Part shown: piece after piece, positions 21,116 through 31,711 of the stretch
Layout of the letters: every line of letters begins with the position of its first letter
Position numbering within the stretch: position 1 is the first letter of the stretch
Translations under genes and position numbers: made by a program
Origin: Athripsodes cinereus
Lineage: Eukaryota > Arthropoda > Insecta > Trichoptera > Leptoceridae
Assembly: GCA_947579605.1 (NCBI GenBank)
Contig: OX388318.1
Location: forward strand, 4,836,001-4,900,000
Direction: 5' to 3'
Length of the DNA stretch: 64,000 nt
Notes under the pieces: generated by a model
The model's database searches: none
Seen by the model: only the letters and a program-made list of their open reading frames with translations
Told to the model about the DNA's origin: nothing

Positions 21116-23602
21116 AAATGTTTCAGTGTTTTTCTCTTCTCTATTCTGCCATGATTAGAATGAGGAGAATCCGCTAAAGGTGTATTATACTAACTGTACA
21201 CTAATACCGCGATATTATCACTTTCAAGATTGCAGTTTTTGCATATTTGATATAATATATTTTAAATTAATTGTTGTACTTTTTATGTTGTTTTCTTCTT
21301 GTGTTTGTATGTTAAATTGTATGGAGTGTAGAATAATGATATATATTAATGTAAATTGAACTGAGTAAAGTAGATTATATTATATTGTTATTAAAAAGGA
21401 AACAACCTATTATAGTTTAATAAATAAATATCGCTTTGTCATTATAAAATTATTTAGTTTTTAATTATATGTATTTAGTATTCTTTTTTCATATTTATTT
21501 AGTATTTTAATTTTACCTTAAGATATTTTTATCGTTACATATACAGCTTTACCGCCAAAATATATTCCATATTTTAGTTTATGTAGATTAGGAATAAATT
21601 ATTATATATGTAGTTAGTTTAGCTGATATATAAGATGTCTCCTATTCTTTTCTGTAAGTTTTCGAGTTCAAAGAAAAAAAAAATTGTATATTTTACGTGA
21701 AGTTTTTTAAAAAAATATATTGAACTCGTTAATTTTCCAAATAATTCAACACAAATTCTCAATGTAAATAAAAACACCGTTGTACTATTAAAGAATTTAT
21801 AACCGACAATCATAGTATTATTCTTATCAAAACCAGAAACAAAACACATACAATCTTCCTTTTATCCTATGCGAGTCAGGGCCTCATTACTTCTAGATAC
21901 TTTTTACAGATACCCCTACTGACCATTACTGCTTTCAGGACCATCGGCCACTCTATGGCAAGTCTTTTATTGTACTTGCCAGTTTCTATTGGGGCGGTTC
22001 ACCAGCCTTTTTATATCTTCCACAGGAAAAACAAATATATCTCTCCAAATGAGAAAAACGTGTCTCTGACTTTGCAAAATTCGTAAATCGGAGTAGCGTA
22101 AATTCTTAGTGTTCCTGTACTCGTTTCCCTATACACACCCACCTACTCTTATATTGAATGTATTATTATTATGACTGTATGTATGGGTGTGTGTGTGTGT
22201 GTGCGTGCGGGTGGTGTTTGTGGATGTGTTTGTGTGTACCTATGTATTTAGTTTATAACGTCGCTGGCTGCTGTTTGGTGTTTGGACTTGTTGCTTTTTT
22301 CCTCCTTTTTCTTTTCTTCTCCCCTGATACTCTATAAAGATGAGTTTATTATGTCTTCAATTTTTTTAATTTTTGTTAATTAAAAATAATGAAAATACAT
22401 ATTTCACCTGTTGTTATTATTACCTGCTTCAAACATATATTTCACAAATTTCTTTTATTTTTTATTTCAGACAAAATATATAAAATATAATTTACATGTC
22501 ATAGCCTAATTTACGCTTACGGGGATATTAGATAGTGTTCAGAATAATACAAATTATAGCACTGAAAAAATATTTTGTTTTTTTTTTACTTTCATCTATC
22601 ACAGAGTCTTCCACAAATGCAATAACATAAATAAATATGCTATAGAATAGGTGGCATCACCTTAATGTTCTATTTAATATTCCCTCTCCATTCTTTCATC
22701 TTTCGTTCTCTCTGCAAATACTTACAATAAACTTCAATATTCTTAATAAAGGTTCTCAAACTACACTCACATTGATACATTCACAATATATTTTAAGGAT
22801 TTCTAAATCGAATAGATTTGAATACTCCAACATTTTATGCCATATGTTTGTGAAGACGGAGAAATTCGAATGTGGATTTCGAATCTGAAAATTAAATATC
22901 TAAGACCAACAGGCCAACCAGCACACTTTTTCACGATTAGAAATTGTCCCACATCTCCTCGCATCTCTAATCTTGTAATAATTATCTATTAGTGACCAAT
23001 GTAAATGTGCCATTATTCTCTTGGGATTTTTATGACCGATTGGCTTCATAATACAAGTAATCATTTCTTTTGTTACTACAGGCCGTAGGAGGCAAGGAAT
23101 GGACAGGCAATATTCAGGCATTAATAATAGTAGCTACCTCCCTTCCTTCTTAAGTTACAAGTTACAGGCAATATCATGATACCTACATTATATTATTATA
23201 CACTGCAAATAATAGGACTGAGGAGTTTGAACCAAAATCATTGTAAAATAAAAAAAAATAATAAAGCAGTGAATAAGGCAAGTATCTTCCAAACCGTGTT
23301 AGCTGGAAGATTCGTATTCTGAGCATTAAATTGAAAAGTGATAGTTTCATAATACTTGTAATGAATAATGTTACTGCTAATGTCCATGAAATTATAAAAT
23401 AATAAAAAAAATAAACGGTTTTAAATACAGAAAATTAAACATAATCATATCCCTGATAATAAATGGAAGCCAAATATACTGAAAATAAAAGTGATTGTAA
23501 AACGAATTTTTAAGCATATTTAGTCCAAAAATTTGGTAGGAAATAAACATAAATCTACATAGGTATCTCATCTCTGCACTACCTACAGGATATCCTACAA
23601 TT
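21116..23602. other. no gene seen
   Basis: Mostly AT-rich. A family R scrap (TTTCTGTAAGTTTTCGAGTT) lies at 21646-21665. Some less AT-rich, unassigned DNA lies at 21870-22150. The 73-codon minus-strand frame at 22900-23121 (SLIDNYYKIRDARRCG) is weakly LINE-like but too short to call. Confidence 0.45.
22184..22240 (+). repeat. TG-rich microsatellite
   Basis: GTGTGTGTGTGTGTGCGTGC followed by imperfect TG/TTTG runs. Confidence 0.85.
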
Positions 23603-23665
23603 ACGTAAACCTACCTTTTACAGTGCACTCGAAAAGTTACTGAAAAAGTGGAAGACTTTTCATTT
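23603..23665 (-). repeat. family R 5' fragment
   Basis: ACCTTTTACAGTGCACTCGA and AAGTTACTGAAAAAGTGGAA correspond to the complement of the 5' part. Confidence 0.5.
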
Positions 23666-23724
23666 ATGTTATAGCTTTGCTTGTTGCTGAATAGTAAGTA
23701 GGTGCTTTCCATTAAGATTTTTTT

Positions 23725-23895
23725 GAGTTCGTCGGTAGCCTGGAGGTAGAGTCTCGGCCTTGTGATCAAGGGGTCCGGGGTTCGATCCCAGGTGCCGGCA
23801 AGCTCCCCTTTCACGACACAAGCTTTTAGCTTACTGTGAAAGGTGTATAAGGTTGAATTTGGGTTTATAACAAAAACCCAGATATGTATATCTTT
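23725..23895 (+). mobile_element. tRNA-derived SINE
   Basis: The head GTCGGTAGCCTGGAGGTAGA, B box GGGGTTCGATCCCAGG and body to ACCCAGATATGTATATCTTT with a T-rich end. It carries the best B box of the four copies. Confidence 0.85.
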
Positions 23896-25335
23896 TTTTT
23901 TTTTAATTAAATTAAATATTTCAAAATGTTAGTAAGGAAAGGATTTTAACTTGTTTGCTAACAGTTTTATACTTTATTATTATATTTCTCGTTACAATTG
24001 TATGATCCTTGAAGATATTTATTTTCATTTATAGCGTAGCATCCTACAAGGATAATTTGTGCCAATCCTTGAAGATATTGTCAATAAATAATAAATAACT
24101 AATCTGTCATCAAAAACATACGTAGAACCAATTTATTTTTATTTATTTTAGGAGACTAATATTTTCCAACAAAATCAACCGTAAATTTTACAAACATCCC
24201 AATTTATTGTTCATTCTCTGATTCAGTTGTACTACGAAAGCCTATATTACGAGTTTCCACGCTCATTCACCGCTTTTGTATATTGTTGTTATTGTCGGGA
24301 GAAAATTAACTTTTTAATACGGACGCTAAATAATATTTAATATAGATCTTTTTCTTTTGCATCATCTTATTTTCAGATTTAATTCACCCCTCTTAACTTG
24401 AATTCACGTTTTGATATTCATTATTATTTTTGTAATAAAGACATTTTCGTTTCGAATTTTTGAAATGAGTAATTTACCCTCAAATTAAAGGGCAAATATA
24501 TATTTTTACATAATGTTTCTTTGTACCATAATTATGTTGGGATAAATTCTATGGTATCAAAGTAATGAGATTGAAATACACTCATTATAATAAGATAAAC
24601 ACCTAAATAAATATTATGCTCAAATTCATTTTTCGATTTCGTTGACGATAACACCTTCATATTCTTGTATTTTAATTAAACATTGTTGTGAAAAGGGGGT
24701 TATAAACATCGTTATGAAAATAAGTTTTGTATTTGATTGTTCTTTACCGCACCTACGTACATTGATTACAAGCAAAGTTATATAAAAATACATTCAATTT
24801 AAATCAAATACAATCATACAATCAATATACAGAGGGCGAGTTTATAACGGAGACGTGATTTTTTCCAACTGACCCGAAACTTTCACAAAAAAATAATTAA
24901 AAAAAAAATATTTTCATAACAAATCTTCGAATGAAAAGAGAAGAAATGAGTGAAAAAAGAGGAAAATGCAGTCTTCTAACAGTAGAGCCGAAGGGGCAAA
25001 AGGCAATATGGTGCAATTTTATTTATAGCTTCGTATTAAACATATTGATAGAATTAACTATTGATCAACAATGCAGCTGTTTTAACAATGCTCCACTTTA
25101 CATTTACATCACTATCAAAGCGCGATAATAATAATATATCAGTGGTATAGTTAGGTTATAATAGTTATCTATCTATTGGCCTTTAGGTTAATTGAAATGA
25201 ACTCAGGACAAGTCAGAACAAGTAGTTAGCAGAACTGAAGTACGTGATTCCTAAGTAGGTACTTTGGTAAATACCTTGTGGTATAATATTATATTTTTTT
25301 CATTATTTTATTTAAAAACCAATACAACTTTCCTC
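23896..25335. other. no gene seen
   Basis: AT-rich. CCTTGAAGATATT recurs at about 24010 and 24067. ATACAGAGGGCGAGTTTATA at about 24829 resembles ATACAGAGGGTAAGTAAATC at 11346. Confidence 0.45.
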
Positions 25336-25385
25336 AAAATGAGGGTACCAGCGGACTAACTGCATATAATGAACATGTGTTATGA
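25336..25385 (-). repeat. family R fragment
   Basis: GGGTACCAGCGGACTAACTG and CATATAATGAACATG match the middle of the family. Confidence 0.45.
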
Positions 25386-25499
25386 GCTTTGAATATAATA
25401 TAAATCTGAAATTTGTGTGCACTCATAAATAGGGCAATATGTTAATTATTTCTTTGATTTATAATGTTTGGGTTTGGGTATACACATAAATTGTATACT

Positions 25500-25830
25500 T
25501 ACTTACTTCCGATGGCCGAACAGCCCTTGTAGGACCTTTGCCTCCGAAACAATAGATCTCCAAGCCTTTCTATCCTGAGCAATGGACTGCCAGTCGTCTT
25601 TAGCATTGAGCTCCTCCAGATCTCGGTTGATGTTATCTAACAATCTTTGTCTTGGTCTGCCTAACGGTCTCCTGCCCTCGGGTATACCCTGCAGAATACC
25701 TTTAGTCGCCCTTTCTTCTCCGGATTTAACGACGTGGCCAATCCATGCCAATCTTCGGGATCTGATCTCACTTGTGATGAAAGGTTGTTTAGTTGTGGAG
25801 CGAATAGGTATTATTTTATTATGGTTTGCT
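25500..25830 (-). pseudogene. LINE ORF2 C-terminal fragment
   Basis: On the minus strand, about 100 codons end GLFGHRK and a stop. Motifs SRRLAWIGHVVKSGEE, GRRPLGRPRQRLLDNINRDL and DRKAWRSIVSEA are typical of the last ~80 residues of RTE/craniofacial-type LINE reverse transcriptases. RT catalytic blocks are absent. The frame is clean, so the fragment is relatively young. It is a different family from 17329-18474, although the order of motifs is the same. Confidence 0.8.
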
Positions 25831-26110
25831 GATTGCAAAAATATATGAAGTTTTACAATTGACTTAAAAGACGGGTTTGAAACTAGTGTATCTAATCATA
25901 TCTATTGATTGATATCACTTTAATGTTTATTTATTGCAGGGTTACTATTGATACAATCTAAATTATGATCTTGTCTTGATCTTAAACTCTACGATGCGCG
26001 AAGTGACTATAATAAAAAAAAGTGCGGGAGCTGAGTATCGTTGTCAACATTTACATGAGTACTATGGTTGTATTATATGACACAACCCCAGGAATATACC
26101 AGACATTGGT

Positions 26111-27170
26111 GTATATGTCGCAGTCATTTTGAAGAATCCGTCCGTTTACAAACGGCGTCGTCATTTTGCAAACGGCTGGCATATTATAAAATGACGAACG
26201 TGCATTCAGGCAAATTACAATATTATGACGAGTCAAATTATAATATTGTAGTTCTTTCTTGCCATCTCATGGTGTTGCGTATCAAAATACATATATGGAA
26301 ATACCAGCATTGTGCCTGAAATATCTGTGTTCAGAAACTTTTTTACAATATTACAAGTGTTTATTATAATAGATTTTTGAATTTTAATGTACAAATTAAC
26401 CGGTAAATCTAATTTTTGTAAATTATTTATTAAAGATTTCGGAGTTACCCCTGTAGCTGACATGACTAAAGGTATTATATAAACGCACCTAGAATGCCAA
26501 ATATTTTTTATTTCTCCTGCTAGTTCTGTATATTTACGTATTTTTTCTGCGACGGTTGTTTGTATAATATTATGTGTATTTGGGACAGCGATGTCGATTA
26601 GGTACGTTATTTTATTACGTTTATCATGTAATACTAAATCGGGTCTATTATGATGTATTTGTCTATCTGTTATTATGGTTTTATTATAATAGAGCCTATA
26701 ATTTTGATTTTCTAAAACCGGTTCCGGGTTGTATTTAAAATAAGGTATTACATTATTTGAGTTTAAAAGATTATGTTTAATATCTAAATTTTGATGTATA
26801 ATTTTTGCGACATGATTATTTCTATAAGTATACTCAGTTTGAGCGAGAGTGGAACAACCCGAAACTATGTGTTGAATTGTTTCCGGTTTGGCCAGACATT
26901 TTCTGATAAGTAATTTATAATTCATTATTATTTGCGTTATTTTATTTTACGACTATCTCCCGCGCAATGCAATACACGAATGCGTTCAAGTTCATGTTTT
27001 GATACGCAACACCAGGAAATGGCGAGAAAGAACTACAATATTACAATTTGACTAGTCATATTGTAATATGCCTGAATGCACGTTCGTCATTTTATAATAT
27101 GCCGGCCGTTTGCAAAATGACGACGCCGTTTGTAAACGGACGAATTCTTCAAAATGACTGCGACATATAC
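26111..27170 (-). mobile_element. TIR-bounded element carrying a single restriction-like endonuclease ORF
   Basis: TIRs of about 175 bp (26111-26286 and 26997-27170) start GTATATGTCGCAGTCATTTT and are roughly 93% identical by eye. Between them lies one ORF that starts 72 bp inside the right TIR and ends inside the left TIR. The TIRs themselves contain sub-repeats of CAAAATGAC type and short palindromes (CCGTTTACAAACGG). The element has the outline of a DNA transposon, but its only gene is a LINE-type endonuclease domain rather than a known transposase. Confidence 0.7.
26233..26925 (-). CDS. zinc-knuckle plus restriction-like endonuclease domain protein (R2/Dong-type LINE derived)
   Basis: An uninterrupted 230-residue frame with an in-frame TAA 42 bp upstream of the ATG. 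The N-terminus is the CCHC knuckle minus its first Cys (Cys10, His19, Cys24 in RKCLAKPETIQHIVSGC). The endonuclease core of R2/R4/Dong LINEs follows: NRPDLVLHD with Pro95-Asp96, then 14 residues to Asp111 (YLIDIAVP), then EKIRKYTELAGEI (Glu127, Lys131) and a conserved tail (VMSATGVTPKSLINNLQ). In complete LINEs this domain cuts the target and follows an RT, which is absent here. The last residues are encoded by the left TIR. It could be the sole gene of an unusual element, or a LINE 3' end caught between inverted repeats. Confidence 0.75.
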   Translation of the reverse strand: MNYKLLIRKCLAKPETIQHIVSGCSTLAQTEYTYRNNHVAKIIHQNLDIKHNLLNSNNVIPYFKYNPEPVLENQNYRLYYNKTIITDRQIHHNRPDLVLHDKRNKITYLIDIAVPNTHNIIQTTVAEKIRKYTELAGEIKNIWHSRCVYIIPLVMSATGVTPKSLINNLQKLDLPVNLYIKIQKSIIINTCNIVKKFLNTDISGTMLVFPYMYFDTQHHEMARKNYNIII

Positions 27171-27239
27171 CTACATTAATATTGATATTTATCATTTTTT
27201 AAGAAATATAACTTCTAATTTCGTCAAAAATAATATTTG

Positions 27240-27420
27240 AGCCCGTAGTCAAAACACATTTTAGCGTTACGTTTTCGTTCGAATGTAGACGACGTTGCGA
27301 GAACGTATCAATTTTTGTAGCTAAAATACACAAGTAGCTACGAAAATTGACACGTTCTCGCAAAGTCGTCTACATTCGAATGAAAACGTAACGCTTAAAT
27401 GTGTTTTGACTAGGCTTACA
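27240..27420. mobile_element. MITE, long-hairpin type (family AGTCAAAACACATTT)
   Basis: Two ~78-bp arms form an almost perfect palindrome. The left arm contains AGTCAAAACACATTTTAGCG and CGAATGTAGACGACGTTGCG; the right arm repeats these in inverse. A second member lies at 51223-51385. No coding capacity. Confidence 0.8.
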
Positions 27421-27677
27421 GACCTCTGATATATTTTTTTTAACAGTCGATTCGTACCTCGTGGAGTTTGACAAGATTAAGATAGTGTCATAAGTAACCC
27501 TACTGTTCTTTGTCTTTATCAAACTATATATCTGATATTATACAACTTGTAATCAAGTCAAGATGCCTACTCTTAAAGTAAATACACGTTTTATATATTA
27601 ATTATAGACTTCGCATAAAATGCAGTACATATACCTTCAATGATAACAACCGCAAAACAATTCAATGATTCGCGTAC

Positions 27678-28395
27678 TTAAGGGCCCCGTTTAGCAAAAA
27701 CGGTAAAATATTCAATTTTCAACAAATTTGATAGAAAAAGTGCCAAAACTTGTTGACCAATGCGAAAATATTGATTTCAATTTGATAAAAAATCTTCATA
27801 TTGATAAAAAATCAAATATTTATTACCAATATTAGTTTTATACTAAAAAATAAATAAATCGCAGACTGACGAGATTTATTTAGGTACTCTTTGTTATATC
27901 TAAATACAAATTATTTGTACAATATATATATTTTTTATTCATCCTATCAAGCACATAAATACTATAGATTTTAGAAAACTTTTTTTAGTAAGTATACAAA
28001 AATTGAGTTTATGTGGTGATTTTTGGTTTCAAAATATGAGAAATTTTATTTAAAAAAAAAATTAAATCGTTCAATATCCATGAAAAAACAAAAAAAAAAT
28101 AGAATTTATTTGTTCTATAATTGTAATAACTATCTAATATTAAAAAAATGAAAATTTGTAGGATTCTCGTGCATTTATGTACCAAACACACCCCCGAATT
28201 CGATTTTTAGAAATATGCTTTTTTATAAACGAATACTATGAAGCTAAAATCGAGTTTTTTTTTAAAGTTAAAGTTTGATATTGGTAATTAATATTTGTTT
28301 TCATATTTTATCAAATCGAAATGTTCGTAGGGTACAAGTTTTGAGAGTTGTTGAAAATTGAACGTTTTATCGTGTTTGCTAAAGGGGCCCCTTAA
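27678..28395. mobile_element. non-autonomous TTAA-flanked DNA transposon
   Basis: TTAA at 27678-27681 and 28392-28395 flank TIRs GGGCCCCGTTTAGCAAAAAC and (inverted) GGGGCCCCTTTAGCAAACAC. Both continue to TTCAATTTTCAACA, about 45 bp each. TTAA duplication and GGGCC-like ends fit piggyBac-type integration. The interior is AT-rich and non-coding. Confidence 0.75.
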
Positions 28396-28685
28396 GGGTT
28401 AAAAATATTTTGATAAGAATCACTTGAATTGTAGGTACATACGTTAATATATCTTTGTTAATCGTTGAATTTTCCAAGAGGTATTTCATATTTAGGGTCA
28501 ATGACTCCTTTGATTACAATGACCGATTTAATTATACCTATTGATCGGAAGAAATTACTTTACACATAACAATAGATTATCCAGCAGCTGCACTGGCAGA
28601 TTGTTTACAGAAAATAATGTAAATAAATAAATCAATAGTAAATTTATTTACAATACCCGGCCTGCATAGTACTGCATCATGTATG
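28396..28685. other. spacer between two DNA transposons
   Basis: AT-rich, nothing recognised. Confidence 0.5.
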
Positions 28686-28687
28686 TA

Positions 28688-29987
28688 AAGGGTTTTTCAA
28701 CAAGGACTTTGTTTTTTAAAACAAAATAAAACAAAAAAATTTGATGAAGATGATTAAAATTTTTATTGAATTACAAAGAGAAAAGTTTGGCAATTATGCA
28801 TGAAAAATGATATCTGACAAATGTCCACCACGAGCACGCTGACAGATGTCGATTCTTTCATCAAAGTTTTTAATCACTTTTTGGCAAAATGGCGGGACTA
28901 TTTCGCTAATCACATCACGGATTTTGAGTTTTAAGGCTGCAATCGATTCGATTGGCTCCGTATAGACTCTGTCCTTAACATAGCCCCACAAAAAATAATC
29001 CAGTGGCGTTAAATCACACGATCTGGCTGGCCACTTAACAGCTGAGTTTCGTGAAATCATGCGATCGGGAAATTTGGTTTGCAATAAATTGATCGTTTCA
29101 TTGGCTGTGTGACATGTGGCACCGTCCTGTTGAAACCACATGTCAGTGATATCCACGTCATCAATAATAGGCCAAAATTGAGTTGTCAACATCTTGCGAT
29201 AGCGTGATCCATTGACCGTTACCGCATTTCCAGTCTCATCTTCGAAAAAAAACGGCCCAATCACGCCTCCAGACCACATAGCGCACCATACAGTGACACG
29301 CTGAGCATGCAACGGCTTCTCAATAATTGCTCTAGGATTTTCAGAAGCCCAAATGCGGCAATTTTGCTTGTTGACGTACCCTGACAAGTGAAAATGGGCT
29401 TCGTCTGAAAAAATGTTTTTTTCAGAAAAACCAGCGGGTTGTTCCTGAATGAATTGAGCGAATCTACGGCGATTTGAATGGTCGTTCGGCTTCAATTCCT
29501 GCACCAGTTGAACCTTGTAAGGCTTCAAAGCCAAATCCTTACGCAAAATTCGCCATGTGGTGGTTTTGGATAACCCCAATTGTCGAGAACGTCGAGGAAT
29601 TGACAAATTTGGATCTGCTTCAACACTGTGGCTCACGGCTGCGATGTTTTCAGTTGAACGACCCGGTCGTACACGGGTTGGTGTTAACATATTTTGTATC
29701 GAGCCTGTCGACTCAAACTTAGCGACCAAATTCTTAATAGCGGTCTCAGAAGGACGATTATGTTGTCCGAAAATATCACGAATTTGACGAAATGTCACTT
29801 TAGCAGAACCACCATTTTCATAATGGATTTTAATTATATTAATGCGATTTTCAAGCGAAATTGAATTCGTTGCAACAATTGCCAATGCATCCACTACGAA
29901 TACCTACGTCAAAAAAATAAATGTCAAAACTATCATGTTGCTGGTGTTGCCACAATTAAAAAACAAAGTTCTTGTTGAACAACCCGT
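28688..29987 (-). mobile_element. intact Tc1/mariner-type DNA transposon with TIRs and TA duplication
   Basis: The left end reads AAGGGTTTTTCAACAAGGAC and the reverse complement of the right end reads ACGGGTTGTTCAACAAGAAC. Both continue TTTGTTTTTTAA, giving ~31-bp imperfect TIRs. A TA dinucleotide flanks each side (28686-28687 and 29988-29989), as expected for IS630/Tc1/mariner integration. The element is 1300 bp with one uninterrupted transposase frame on the minus strand. Confidence 0.93.
28794..29894 (-). CDS. Tc1/mariner-family transposase, full length
   Basis: Cut-and-paste transposase of 366 residues acting on the TIRs of its own element. The N-terminal part has two helix-turn-helix regions (about 1-60 and 90-125, with SRQLGLSKTTTWRILRK). 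The catalytic domain has Asp164 (IFSDEAHFHLSGYVNKQNCR), Asp257 (WFQQDGATCHTA) and Asp294 (SCDLTPLDYFLWGYVK). About 36 residues lie between the second and third Asp, unlike the classical DD34D mariners, so this belongs to a related DDxD lineage. No stop or frameshift is visible. It is preceded by ~90 bp of right-end sequence and followed by ~105 bp to the left end. The intact frame with near-identical TIRs implies recent activity or a young insertion. Confidence 0.93.
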   Translation of the reverse strand: MDALAIVATNSISLENRINIIKIHYENGGSAKVTFRQIRDIFGQHNRPSETAIKNLVAKFESTGSIQNMLTPTRVRPGRSTENIAAVSHSVEADPNLSIPRRSRQLGLSKTTTWRILRKDLALKPYKVQLVQELKPNDHSNRRRFAQFIQEQPAGFSEKNIFSDEAHFHLSGYVNKQNCRIWASENPRAIIEKPLHAQRVTVWCAMWSGGVIGPFFFEDETGNAVTVNGSRYRKMLTTQFWPIIDDVDITDMWFQQDGATCHTANETINLLQTKFPDRMISRNSAVKWPARSCDLTPLDYFLWGYVKDRVYTEPIESIAALKLKIRDVISEIVPPFCQKVIKNFDERIDICQRARGGHLSDIIFHA

Positions 29988-29989
29988 TA

Positions 29990-30305
29990 CAATAATAATA
30001 TTATGTAGTCAGAGCATTTGATCAACGCATTATTATATTACTCAGAGTATTCATAGATCAAAGCGAAACAATGTAAATCATTAGGAATACAAACAGAAAA
30101 TTTACTGCTTACAAATTCACCAATCATCTAGAAAATCGAAATATTACATCCTATACTATCTATACTTACCTATAGGGGTCGTAGAGAGATGTCTTCTTAT
30201 TTCATTTTACGGCAGTGCACCCGCAATCGAGTGAATTATGGAAGAGATATGTCAGAGGGGCGAGATACATTTGCAAACTGATTTTTATAAAATCTATCAC
30301 TCAAA
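29990..30305. other. no gene seen
   Basis: Right flank of the mariner element, AT-rich. Confidence 0.5.
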
Positions 30306-30557
30306 TCGTGGAGCATCTGGCAAAGAATTGGTCCCTTTTTCTTGTTCGTAAGTTTTCGAGTGTCCTGTAAAAGGCAGGTGTTCGAAAAATAGAGACATTT
30401 TGCTTCTCAAATTTAGCGATGAGGTTTGTCACCCATCCTGAATGTCTTAATTTTTTGTTGGTACAGAGAAGACTGCTTGCATGTTTATCACATGCACAGC
30501 TGGCCTGCTGGCTACCCCTTTTGTGGAATATGCGTCGTGATGGTGTAGTAGTAGTAG
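30306..30557 (+). repeat. family R copy, complete
   Basis: CGTGGAGCATCTGGCAAAGA, TAAGTTTTCGAGTGTCCTGT, AAAAGGCAGGTGTTCGAAAA, CACCCATCCTGAATGTCTTA, GGCCTGCTGGCTACCCC and a GTAGTAGTAG tail. Confidence 0.88.
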
Positions 30558-31440
30558 GTAAGTATTTAAAATGTGCGGGAACTACTGAATTTAAATTTGT
30601 TCTATCTTCATAATTCTGAGAAGAAGAGTTGAAATGTATTTTTGCATTTACAGATAATTTTTTATATATTATTATGTAAATGATTTTGATATAAATACCT
30701 GCGGGTTATCGATTTCAACTTGCAACGAAATATTATTTATCATTCATCACCCTTATCCATAATATATTTATTTATTATATAAAATGATTAGGTATATCAA
30801 TGCACATGAGAGCCTTTATCAAAACTAATGAATATAACATTTTCTAATAGCTGCTGGCTGCATCAATATTATACTGCACATTTTTTTTAATTCAGAGAAA
30901 CGAATGCAGGTAACTAAACAAAGTTTTTTTTATATAAATTTTGTAAGTAATTTATTACATTCTGATGGTACTTACAATGGTAATACATAAAATGATTTAC
31001 ATATTATAATTTCCACTAAGTTGCGGGCTCGTAAATAGGATATGCAATGTAATGTTTTCAGATACGGGTTTCATGTAATCCATATTAAACTGAAATCGAC
31101 CAATTAACCAAAAGGTAGATATACACCTACCCATCTGCTTTTTGCATGACGCTCAAATTTTACAAAAAAAAATACCTTCATTATAATATAGCTACTTAAT
31201 TTATATCTGAACGATTATACATAGTTTCTTCCAAAAGGTATTGACATAGGTGAAGGTCTTCCATAGTTTCTTTCTGGATGATATAGGAGCTCAGCTCTTA
31301 AAACATCCAGGGGAAAGTGGTGGGAAAACCCTTAATTCAGTTTCTTCCAAAAGTGAGGTAATCATTGAACTTAATATAAATTATGAACGTGCATTACAAT
31401 CTTTACGCATTGAAAGAATAAAACATTCAGATAGGTGACT
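30558..31440. other. no gene seen
   Basis: A scrap of family R (TGCTTTTTGCATGACGCTCA) at 31137-31156. Otherwise AT-rich. Confidence 0.5.
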
Positions 31441-31451
31441 GTAAGAATTAA

Positions 31452-31573
31452 AAAAATTTAAAATGAAACACGGTGTATAGTTATTCCACTATAGACAGTG
31501 TTTCCGTGTTTCATTTTAAAAATTATTACTATGAACTTCCACCAAGAACCGTCGGTCGATAAATTAAACTTTG
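31452..31573. mobile_element. foldback element, family E, with 11-bp TSD
   Basis: GTAAGAATTAA (31441-31451) and GTAGGAATTAA (31574-31584) flank it with one mismatch. A hairpin forms from AAAATGAAACACGG and CCGTGTTTCATTTT. The right end ATGAACTTCCACCAAGAACC matches family C. The core between the arms is short and lacks CTGANGA/GAAA. It splits a family R-like region. Confidence 0.75.
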
Positions 31574-31584
31574 TAGGAATTAAG

Positions 31585-31711
31585 ACGTGTAGGATAGATG
31601 ACATAGCTCATCGCTGAATTGAAGTTGTTAGATGTCTTACTCATGGTATAACTATAGGTAAGTACCTGCCTTTTACAGAACACTCAAATTTTACAGAAAT
31701 ATAGATTGATA
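31585..31711 (-). repeat. family R 5' half
   Basis: GCTCATCGCTGAATTGAAGT, ACCTGCCTTTTACAGAACAC and TCAAATTTTACAGAAATAT. It adjoins the foldback E TSD. Confidence 0.65.

Larger units (their letters stand above)
25937..27505. mobile_element. outer TIR pair enclosing the endonuclease element and a MITE
   Basis: Left CAGGGTTACTATTGATACAA at 25937 and the reverse complement at 27505, CAGTAGGGTTACTTATGAC, are related to each other and to the compact MITE at 61774-61994. They bracket the 26111-27170 element and the MITE at 27240-27420, suggesting a disrupted copy of that MITE family into which other elements inserted. The left arm extends to about 26030, the right from about 27464. Confidence 0.55.

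Noticed and set aside
22900..23121. 73-codon minus-strand frame
   Set aside because: A weak resemblance to LINE C-terminal regions only; too short and without a diagnostic motif.
25582..25848. 88-codon plus-strand frame
   Set aside because: Antisense to the LINE C-terminal fragment.
29474..29787. Plus-strand frames across the mariner transposase
   Set aside because: Antisense shadows of the transposase gene.
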